Below, one piece after another: positions 1 through 5,110 of a stretch of 11,019 nucleotides of DNA (position 1 is its first letter; each line of letters starts with the position of its first letter). The stretch comes from Caulobacter segnis (GTDB lineage: Bacteria; Pseudomonadota; Alphaproteobacteria; Caulobacterales; Caulobacteraceae). The notes beneath the pieces are model-generated. The model had not been told where the DNA came from. It did not search any database and worked only from the letters and a program-made list of their open reading frames with translations. A program made the position numbers and the translations under genes. The stretch lies in contig NZ_QFQZ01000111.1 in assembly GCF_003243465.1 (NCBI RefSeq), positions 1 to 11,019 on the forward strand. Direction: 5' to 3'.

Positions 1-318
1 GCCCGAGCAGATAACGCTCACGCCCGCCGTCCTCATGGAAACAACAGCCTGGCGGAGCGGTCGACGAGCCGAAACGCAAACAAACCTTACGGTCTCCGGG
101 TTCGCCCGGCCGCTCCGTCGCCTCCCCAACCTTCAGCGAGCGATCGCGTGAAGCCGATGAGACACGTCCCCTCCCCTCGATGGGGAGGGGTAGGGGTGGG
201 GTGAACACCGCGTCAGATGCAGCGCGAGTCGGCCATGTCAGCATGTCACCCCCATCCCCGATCCTTCCCCCATCGAGGGGGAAGGGAGGCGGCCCGCGCC
301 GAAGGCAGGCCGCGAGTC
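1..318. other. Non-coding, hairpin-rich region left of the glycosyltransferase gene
   Basis: I find no convincing gene in this stretch. It contains four inverted repeats: CCGGG-TTCG-CCCGG at 96-109; a nine-pair stem with a GCGA loop and one bulged G at 131-153; and two longer GC-rich hairpins at 168-190 and 263-285, annotated separately as a REP-like doublet. None is followed by a T run, so I see no intrinsic terminator for the glycosyltransferase that ends at 319. A minus-strand ATG at 34-36 (or a GTG slightly further on) opens a frame of at most 12 codons before the window edge. It could be the start of a leftward gene, but the evidence is too thin to annotate it as one. Confidence 0.5.
167..286. 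repeat. REP-doublet (REPIN-like) inverted repeat
   Basis: Two imperfect palindromes face each other. The first is CCCCTCCCC-TCGAT-GGGGAGGGG (168-190) and the second is CCTTCCCCC-ATCGA-GGGGGAAGG (263-285). Each has a perfect nine-pair stem and a five-base loop, and the loops TCGAT and ATCGA are reverse complements. The similarity continues beyond the hairpins: the TAGGGGTGGGGTGA tail at 191-204 matches the reverse complement of 246-261 with small indels. The whole element is thus a large inverted repeat with arms of about 40 bp around a 41-bp spacer. This is the architecture of REPINs, extragenic palindromes mobilised in trans by RAYT transposases. Whether it is repeated elsewhere in the genome cannot be seen from one window. 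Confidence 0.7.
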
Positions 319-1410
319 CTAGGCCGCCGTCTTCTTGCGCAGGCGGGCCAGGCGGCGCAGGCGGCGCCAGAAGCGGGTCTTCTCCGGCTCGGGATAGGGC
401 TGCAGGTTGCGGAAGAACTCCTCGGCGCAGGATCGCCACGAGAACTTCTCGGCGAACTTGCGCACGACGGTCTTGTCGAGCTCCAGGCAGGCCAGGCACG
501 CTTCCTTCAGGCCGTCGGTCTGGCCGGGCGCGAGGACACCGGCGTTGGAGCCGGGGATGATGTCGACGGGCCCCGGGGCCGAGAACGCCGCCACCGGCAC
601 GCCGGCGGCCATGGCCTCCAGAATCACCAGGCCGAAGGTGTCGGTCAGGGACGGGAAGCAGAAGACGTCGGCGCCGGCGAAATAACGGCCCAGCTCCTCG
701 CCAAACTTGGCGCCCAGGAACTTCACCTCGGGATACTTCTCGGCCAGCTCCTCGCGCTGCGGGCCGTCGCCGATCACCACCTTGGTGCCGGGCAGGTCCA
801 GGCTGGCGAAGGCCTCGATGTTCTTCTCCACGGCCACGCGGCCGACATTGAGGAAGATCGGGCGGGCCAGGCCCTCGAAGATGTCGGGGTCGCCGGGCTG
901 GCGCGGCTTGAAGATGTCGGTGTCGACGCCGCGCGACCAGGGCGAGAGGTTGCGAAAGCCGTGCTTGGCCAGCTCGTCGCGCATGGTCGGCGTGGCCACC
1001 ATCAGCCGGCCCGACGGCTTATGGAACCAGCGCATGTAGGTGTAGCCGGCCGCCAGCGGCAGCGGCAGGCGGGCCGAGACATATTCGGGGAACTTGGTGT
1101 GGTAGCTGGTCGTGAACGGCAGCTTCCATTCCAGGCAGATGCGGCGGGCGGCCAGGCCGATCGGCCCCTCGGTGGCGATGTGGATCGCCTCGGGTTCGAA
1201 CAGCTTGAAGCGCTCCTGCACCGGCTCATAGGCGCCGATGGCCAGCTTGATTTCCGGATAGGTCGGCAGCGGAAAGGTCGGGAACTGGTCGGGGCTGACC
1301 ACGTCCACGACGTGGCCCATGGCGCGCAGTTCGTCGACCACCCGGGTCAGGGTGCGAACCACGCCGTTGACTTGCGGTTCCCAGGCGTCGGTAGCGAGCA
1401 GTATCCGCAT
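319..1410 (-). CDS. GT4-family glycosyltransferase (MgtA/SqdX-like)
   Basis: A 363-residue GT-B glycosyltransferase, probably moving a hexose from a nucleotide sugar to a lipid or glycan at the cytoplasmic face of the membrane. The N-terminal Rossmann half opens with MRILLATDAWEPQVNGVVRT, typical of the MgtA/SqdX-like branch of GT4. The C-terminal half has the donor-site segments VVIGDGPQREEL (about 211-222) and SLTDTFGLVILEAMAAG (254-270). In the latter the EX7E motif is present as D257-X7-E265. The tail (346-360) is strongly basic with regular Arg spacing, which suggests peripheral binding to anionic membrane lipids. The chosen ATG (1408-1410) overlaps the TGA of the upstream phosphoesterase as TGATG, indicating translational coupling. 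A longer in-frame start at 1503 would run inside that gene and is unlikely. Acceptor and donor cannot be read from the sequence. Confidence 0.9.
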   Translation of the reverse strand: MRILLATDAWEPQVNGVVRTLTRVVDELRAMGHVVDVVSPDQFPTFPLPTYPEIKLAIGAYEPVQERFKLFEPEAIHIATEGPIGLAARRICLEWKLPFTTSYHTKFPEYVSARLPLPLAAGYTYMRWFHKPSGRLMVATPTMRDELAKHGFRNLSPWSRGVDTDIFKPRQPGDPDIFEGLARPIFLNVGRVAVEKNIEAFASLDLPGTKVVIGDGPQREELAEKYPEVKFLGAKFGEELGRYFAGADVFCFPSLTDTFGLVILEAMAAGVPVAAFSAPGPVDIIPGSNAGVLAPGQTDGLKEACLACLELDKTVVRKFAEKFSWRSCAEEFFRNLQPYPEPEKTRFWRRLRRLARLRKKTAA

Positions 1411-2240
1411 CAGGCGACGGCGGGCTCCGGCAGGGCCTCGTCGGTCGGGCTCGGCAGCTTGCGGCCGCGATCGATCACCGACCAGGAGCGCAGCTTGGCC
1501 CACTCCAGGATCTCGAGGCGGCCGTCGGCGTGCTCGGCCACGGCCGTGCAGCTTTCCACCCAGTCGCCGTCATTGACATAGGCGATGCCATCGATGTCGC
1601 GCATCTCGGCCTTGTGGATATGACCACAGATCACCCCGTCCACTCCCCGACGTCGGGCCTCGTCGGCCACGGCGGCCTCGAAGTTCTCGATGAACTGCAA
1701 AGCGTTCTTCACCTTGACCTTCAGATAGGCCGAAAAGCTCCAATAGCCGAACCCCAGGCGGCGACGGGCGCGATTCACCAGGGTATTCAGCATGAGGATG
1801 GTTCTATAGGACCAATCCCCGAGGAAGGCGAGCCACTTGGCGTGCTGGACGACGCCGTCGAACTCGTCGCCGTGGACGACCAGATAGCGCTTGCCGTCGG
1901 CCGCCTCGTGGATCACGTCGCGGGCCACCACGACGCCGCCGAAGTGGACGCCGCAGAACTCGCGGACGCGGTCGTCGTGATTGCCGGGGATATAGATCAC
2001 CTCGGCGCCCTTGCGGGCCATGCGCAGGATCTTCTGGACGACGTCGTTATGGGCCTGGGGCCAGTGCCAGCCGCTGCGCAGCTTCCAGCCGTCGATGATG
2101 TCACCGACCAGATAGAGCTTCTCGCACTCGATGTGGCGGATGAAGTCCAGCAGCAGCTCGGCCTGGCATCCCCGCGTGCCCAGGTGCAGGTCGCTGATGA
2201 AGATCGATCGATAGCGGCGGACGGCGACGTCGGCGCTCAT
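1410..2240 (-). CDS. LpxH-like calcineurin-type metallophosphoesterase (annotated family: UDP-2,3-diacylglucosamine diphosphatase)
   Basis: A 276-residue soluble metallophosphoesterase of the YbbF/LpxH branch (COG2908). All dinuclear-metal motifs are present in order: DLH (D17, H19), GDIIDGW (D47), GNHD (N87, H88), VVHGDEFD (H123) and GHIH (H207, H209). A positively charged helical cap (about 130-195) lies between the last two metal motifs, as in LpxH. The start at 2238-2240 is preceded by a GGGGG ribosome-binding site about 7 bases upstream; an upstream in-frame ATG at 2303 lacks support. Families of this type hydrolyse UDP-lipid or related pyrophosphate or phosphate esters. However, Caulobacter is known to use the unrelated LpxI for the lipid A step, so a true LpxH role is doubtful. 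Coupling to a GT4 glycosyltransferase suggests a joint task in glycolipid or surface glycan synthesis; that is inference. Confidence 0.9.
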   Translation of the reverse strand: MSADVAVRRYRSIFISDLHLGTRGCQAELLLDFIRHIECEKLYLVGDIIDGWKLRSGWHWPQAHNDVVQKILRMARKGAEVIYIPGNHDDRVREFCGVHFGGVVVARDVIHEAADGKRYLVVHGDEFDGVVQHAKWLAFLGDWSYRTILMLNTLVNRARRRLGFGYWSFSAYLKVKVKNALQFIENFEAAVADEARRRGVDGVICGHIHKAEMRDIDGIAYVNDGDWVESCTAVAEHADGRLEILEWAKLRSWSVIDRGRKLPSPTDEALPEPAVA

Positions 2241-2401
2241 GGTCGTACCCCCGTTTGCCGCCGCAAGATCGCTCCGTCCCCGGATCGGCGCGATGGCGGC
2301 CAACGGCAGGCGATTAAGCTGATTGCATGTCGCTTTGATGAAGCGGGCGGGGCGGAACGGCGACGAACCGCGGTTCGGGTTCCCTTGCGGCAGCCTGCGG
2401 A

Positions 2402-2430
2402 TTGACCATTTTCGGCGCGGAGGTCAAAAT
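2402..2430 (+). promoter_or_regulatory. Putative sigma-70 promoter overlapped by a TTGACC/GGTCAA dyad, upstream of the TetR gene
   Basis: TTGACC (2402-2407) and CAAAAT (2425-2430) are separated by 17 bases, a reasonable -35/-10 pair pointing to the TetR gene with a leader of about 75 bases. The same bases form an inverted repeat, TTGACC-N14-GGTCAA (2402-2427), so a dimeric repressor bound here would cover both promoter elements. Autoregulation from such a site is the norm for TetR proteins. The dyad could also influence the divergent phosphoesterase gene, although no good -10 faces that way. Confidence 0.4.
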
Positions 2431-2513
2431 TCTTGGGGAATAAGCAACCGCCTTGCAGGCTTGGGATTGCTCAAGCTGTTGCGGCGCAGCATCGCTCGCA
2501 CTAGATCACGCCG

Positions 2514-3143
2514 ATGGACGCCGCCCGCCTCGCCAAGGACACCCCCAAGTCGCAGAAGACCCGTGCGCGGATTCTGGACTGCGCGATGCGTCTGTTCGCC
2601 GAGATCGGCTATCACGCCGCGACCAATCCGGCCATCGCCGACGCGGCCGGCCTGACCCGGGGGGCGATGCTCTACCACTTCCCGACCCGCGAGGCCCTGG
2701 TCGAGGCGGCCGTGGCCCACATCCAGGCCGAGCGCTCGACCCTGTTTCGGGCGGCCGCCGACAGCCTGCCGCCGGGCGCGGACGTCACCGAGCACGCGAT
2801 CGACAGCTATTGGGACCTGCTGCACAGCACGCCGTTCCAGGCCTTCGCCGAGCTGGAGGCCGCCGGCCGCACCGACCCGGCCATCCAGGCGCTGCTCAGC
2901 CCCGCCCAGGCCGAGTTCGACCGCGCCCAGGCCGGCGATCACTTCCTGAAGATCCTCCACGCCGGCGCCGGCCCGCGCTTCCAGGCCAGCCGCGACCTCG
3001 CCCGCTTCATGCTGGAGGGCCTGGCCCGCACCACCCTGACCTACGACAAGGATGGCCGGAAGGAGCGCCTGCTGGCGGTGATCAAGCGCGCCACGCACAT
3101 GCTGAACCGCAAGGGCGACATCCAGGACCTGTGGCCGGAATAG
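2514..3143 (+). CDS. TetR/AcrR-family transcriptional regulator
   Basis: A 209-residue dimeric one-component regulator. Residues about 16-62 are the TetR_N DNA-binding domain: helix 1 is TRARILDCAMRLFAEIGY, and the helix-turn-helix runs through NPAIADAAGLTRGAMLYHF into the TREALVEA helix. The rest (about 70-209) is an all-helical ligand-binding and dimerisation domain without features that name the ligand. ATG 2514 fits the family's usual N-terminus; its ribosome-binding site is weak. The gene stands alone: it is divergent from the phosphoesterase-glycosyltransferase pair (273-bp gap) and convergent with the oxygenase gene, with only 4 bases between the stop codons. It may therefore control itself and possibly the divergent pair through the dyad at 2402-2427. 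The target is inferred from position only. Confidence 0.9.
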   Translation: MDAARLAKDTPKSQKTRARILDCAMRLFAEIGYHAATNPAIADAAGLTRGAMLYHFPTREALVEAAVAHIQAERSTLFRAAADSLPPGADVTEHAIDSYWDLLHSTPFQAFAELEAAGRTDPAIQALLSPAQAEFDRAQAGDHFLKILHAGAGPRFQASRDLARFMLEGLARTTLTYDKDGRKERLLAVIKRATHMLNRKGDIQDLWPE

Positions 3144-3147
3144 GCGG

Positions 3148-4143
3148 CTATAACGCCAGCTTCTCCGCCAGCGCCCGGCGCAGGCTGCGGGCGTCGTCCT
3201 CGCTGAGCGCGCCGAGCATGCCGTGAACGTTCCCGGGCAGGTGTGCGGTCGCCGCTTCCGGATCGCCGAACACATAGTGGTCGAAGGCGCTCTTCCAGGC
3301 CGCCCGCTGGTGGGCGGGCAGGGCTCGCAGGGCCATGACCGCGTGCAGGAAAGCGTCCATGGCCTCGCCGCGTCCCGCCGGCGCGCTGTCCCACCAGTAG
3401 TTGGCCAGCAGGTTCACCGGCTCCAGGGAGCGCACGTGGTGCCACCACAGGTACGGGATGAACAGCGCGTCGCCGGGCGCCAGCTCCACGACCTCGGCGA
3501 CCGCCAGCGCCTGGGAAAAGCGCGGGTGACGCGCCAGGTCGGGCGCGTCGAAGTCGACCAGGCTGATCGGCGGGCCGCCCGGCGTTTTCTCGAACGGACC
3601 GATGGCGAGGTCGGCGACGGCCTGCGGCGGAAACAACGTGAAGCGCCGACGGCCGGCGACCACGCAGGCCAGATTCTCGTAGGGATCCTGGTGCGCGGCG
3701 ACGATCACCCGGTTGCCCAGCCACAGCAGCGGCTCGACGTCGGGCGTCAGCGGCGAGACGTTCTCGGCGCGAAAGCCGGGCAGATGCATATCGGCGGGGA
3801 TCGCCTGGGCGGCCAAGGCGGCGGGGCGCTCGGTCTCGCGATTGGCCAGCAGGAAGTCGAAGCTCTTGGACAGCCGCGCGCGGCCGCCCTGGAAATTGAA
3901 GCCGGTCAGGGCGTCGTCATAGAAGAAACGTCCGCCGGTGTCCGGGGCGGCGATCAGCGTCCCCACAGGCTCCTGCCGGTCGAACCGCGCCAGATAGGCG
4001 AACAGGGCCTCGTCCCCTCGTCGGGCGGCTGTGACGGCCGGCCAATGCGCGACGAGGCCGCGAAACACCACGGGCCGGGACGCTGGGACGATCTTCTCGC
4101 GGAAGCGATCGGCGTCGACCCCGTTCATCTCGACAATACTCAT
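3148..4143 (-). CDS. Cupin_8/JmjC-like putative Fe(II)/2-oxoglutarate-dependent oxygenase
   Basis: A 331-residue protein of the Cupin_8 (FIH/JmjC-like) fold. The predicted iron triad is complete: H151 and D153 in AAHQDPYENL, and the distal H235 in IPYLWWHHVRSL, a motif nearly identical to that around His279 in human FIH. NYWW (248-251) matches the FIH Asn-x-Trp strand. Family members hydroxylate protein side chains, ribosomal proteins or small molecules using O2 and 2-oxoglutarate. The basic residue expected to hold 2-oxoglutarate (Lys214 in FIH, usually GRKRF in bacterial relatives) is Arg here: G164-R-R-R-F168. ATG 4141-4143 gives the usual N-terminus (gene-family pattern GVDADRFREKIVPASRPVV); the ribosome-binding site is weak. 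The gene lies 119 bases downstream of the Lrp/AsnC regulator on the same strand and may share its transcript. The substrate is unknown. Confidence 0.88.
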   Translation of the reverse strand: MSIVEMNGVDADRFREKIVPASRPVVFRGLVAHWPAVTAARRGDEALFAYLARFDRQEPVGTLIAAPDTGGRFFYDDALTGFNFQGGRARLSKSFDFLLANRETERPAALAAQAIPADMHLPGFRAENVSPLTPDVEPLLWLGNRVIVAAHQDPYENLACVVAGRRRFTLFPPQAVADLAIGPFEKTPGGPPISLVDFDAPDLARHPRFSQALAVAEVVELAPGDALFIPYLWWHHVRSLEPVNLLANYWWDSAPAGRGEAMDAFLHAVMALRALPAHQRAAWKSAFDHYVFGDPEAATAHLPGNVHGMLGALSEDDARSLRRALAEKLAL

Positions 4144-4262
4144 GGGGGCGCCACCGATCCGAACTTGCCAAGAGCCATAGGGCGTTCGGCGCGATCTGCC
4201 TAGGGTCGCATAAGGTCACGCTTCCAACGCCTGCGGCAGTTCGCCGGCGAAACGGCCGAGGC

Positions 4263-4730
4263 TCAGGTCGGGGCGACCGGCAGGGCGGTGGTGAACTTGA
4301 TCTGCTCCATCGCGAAGCTGGACGACACGTCGCTGAGTGGGGCGGTGGCGATCAGGCGCTTGTAGAAACGATCGTAGGCGGCGATGTCCTTGACCACCAC
4401 CTTCAGCAGATAGTCGACCTCGCCGCTCATCCGGTAGAACTCGATGACCTCGGGCAGGGCCTTGGCGCCCTCCGCGAACAGCTTCAGCCACTCCTCGTCG
4501 TGACGACCCGTTTTCACGGCCACGAACACGGTCAGCGGCAGGTCCAGGGCCTCGCGGTCCAGCAAGGCGACCCGGGCGGTGATCACGCCCGCGTCCTGCA
4601 GCCGCTTGATCCGCTTCCAGCACGGCGTCTGGGTCAGGCCCACGCGTTCGGCCAGTTCCGCGATCGGAACCGTTGCGTCCTCCTGCAGGATCGCCAGCAG
4701 GCGTCGATCGATATGATCGAGATCAATCAT
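4263..4730 (-). CDS. Lrp/AsnC-family regulator of the DecR/CyuR (YbaO) type
   Basis: A 155-residue feast/famine regulator. Residues about 4-52 form the winged helix-turn-helix, with recognition segment LTQTPCWKRIKRLQDAGVI. Residues about 64-145 form the RAM ligand-binding and oligomerisation domain, with the GEVDYLLKV turn. The ending SDVSSSFAMEQIKFTTALPV closely resembles E. coli DecR/CyuR (YbaO), a cysteine-responsive activator of cysteine breakdown, as does TPCWKR. Orthology is inferred from remembered sequence, not a search. The start at 4728-4730 follows GGAACGCAGAG, a usable ribosome-binding site; an in-frame ATG at 4743-4745 lacks one. The gene is divergent from the DUF6356-yeiH operon, with a perfect 15-bp dyad between them (4751-4765), and upstream of the oxygenase gene. 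Autoregulation plus control of the divergent exporter is the natural reading. Confidence 0.92.
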   Translation of the reverse strand: MIDLDHIDRRLLAILQEDATVPIAELAERVGLTQTPCWKRIKRLQDAGVITARVALLDREALDLPLTVFVAVKTGRHDEEWLKLFAEGAKALPEVIEFYRMSGEVDYLLKVVVKDIAAYDRFYKRLIATAPLSDVSSSFAMEQIKFTTALPVAPT

Positions 4731-4750
4731 CTCTGCGTTCCGCATTGATC
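4721..4750. promoter_or_regulatory. Inverted repeat GATCAAT-N16-ATTGATC spanning the lrp start codon
   Basis: Perfect seven-base arms (4721-4727 and 4744-4750) flank the start codon of the Lrp/AsnC gene and directly abut the 15-bp dyad at 4751-4765. Lrp-family octamers commonly bind tandem sites on one DNA face, so this could be an auxiliary site. In RNA it could also fold over the lrp start and ribosome-binding site. One arm is coding sequence, so chance is a real alternative. Confidence 0.3.
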
Positions 4751-4765
4751 GAGAATGGAATTCTC
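4751..4765. promoter_or_regulatory. Candidate Lrp/AsnC operator, 15-bp perfect dyad
   Basis: GAGAATGGAATTCTC is a perfect inverted repeat (arms GAGAAT/ATTCTC, spacer GGA). It lies 21 bases upstream of the Lrp/AsnC start codon and about 88 bases upstream of the divergent DUF6356 gene. Lrp-family sites are typically 15-bp dyads with an A/T-rich middle, as here. It stands out because the surrounding DNA is GC-rich. Position and form suggest the regulator's own operator, controlling both directions; binding is not shown. Confidence 0.55.
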
Positions 4766-4828
4766 TCTACGCCGCGTTTGGCGCGCAATCCAGTAATGCC
4801 TTTCCTCGAATCCTCGCCATCCTAGGGA

Positions 4829-4848
4829 GCCTCGGCAAACCGCGAGGC
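4829..4848 (+). promoter_or_regulatory. Hairpin that covers the DUF6356 ribosome-binding site
   Basis: GCCTCG (4829-4834) and CGAGGC (4843-4848) can pair perfectly around an eight-base loop. The second arm contains the GAGG ribosome-binding site of the gene starting at 4853, so in mRNA the fold would reduce translation initiation of DUF6356 and, by coupling, of yeiH. Six GC-rich pairs can arise by chance in this genome. Confidence 0.3.
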
Positions 4849-4852
4849 CTTC

Positions 4853-5110
4853 ATGCTGGCGTCCTTCACCCGTCACCCCCGCTCGGTCGGCGAAAGCTAT
4901 GGCCAGCACATGGGCGTGGCCTGGAGCTTCGGCTTCACCCTGATCGGCGCGGGCCTCGCCTGCCTCGTCCACGGTCTCCTGCCGTTCGCGTTCGAGCGGA
5001 CCGGCAGCCGCACCGTTCGCGCGCTGAACGAGCGTCTCTCGAACCGCTGCGCACGCGCCGACGCCCACTTCGCGGCCGCCCCGATCAATGGCGAGACGGT
5101 CCGCGGATGA
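4853..5110 (+). CDS. DUF6356-family small membrane protein
   Basis: An 85-residue protein of unknown function. The motif HPRSVGESYGQHMGVAWSFG (8-27) followed by a hydrophobic segment (about 23-47, GFTLIGAGLACLVHGLLPFAF) and a short RTGSRTVRALNERL amphipathic stretch is characteristic of DUF6356. One or two membrane-embedded segments are likely, with the basic C-terminal half probably cytoplasmic. A GAGG ribosome-binding site lies five bases before the ATG. Its stop overlaps the yeiH start as ATGA, so the two are translationally coupled and probably work at the same membrane step. The protein could be an accessory subunit of the exporter. The relatively long, polar tail (about 66-85) is not part of the conserved core as I remember it. 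Confidence 0.85.
   Translation: MLASFTRHPRSVGESYGQHMGVAWSFGFTLIGAGLACLVHGLLPFAFERTGSRTVRALNERLSNRCARADAHFAAAPINGETVRG

Noticed and set aside
35..151. 38-codon plus-strand frame starting ATG GAA ACA
   Set aside because: No ribosome-binding site, no recognisable motif, and it runs through two hairpins; below what can be supported.
96..153. Two adjacent hairpins, one with a TTCG loop, as a possible structured RNA or tRNA arm
   Set aside because: The TTCG loop is closed by G-C rather than the stable C-G pair, the loop is too short for a tRNA T-arm, and no promoter or terminator frames the pair.
1410..1503. Upstream in-frame start for the glycosyltransferase
   Set aside because: The extra 31 residues are Arg/Ala-rich and lie within the phosphoesterase gene; the TGATG start gives the conserved N-terminus.
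217..1581. Long plus-strand open frame opposite the glycosyltransferase
   Set aside because: It is an antisense shadow in GC-rich DNA. The minus-strand frame encodes a clear GT4 protein, while this one has low-complexity, family-less sequence.
1530..2405. Plus-strand open frame opposite the phosphoesterase
   Set aside because: Antisense of a protein with all metallophosphoesterase motifs; no recognisable domain or start site of its own.
2424..3275. Minus-strand open frame opposite the TetR gene
   Set aside because: It overlaps two well-supported genes and its translation is repetitive GC-rich sequence without domain features.
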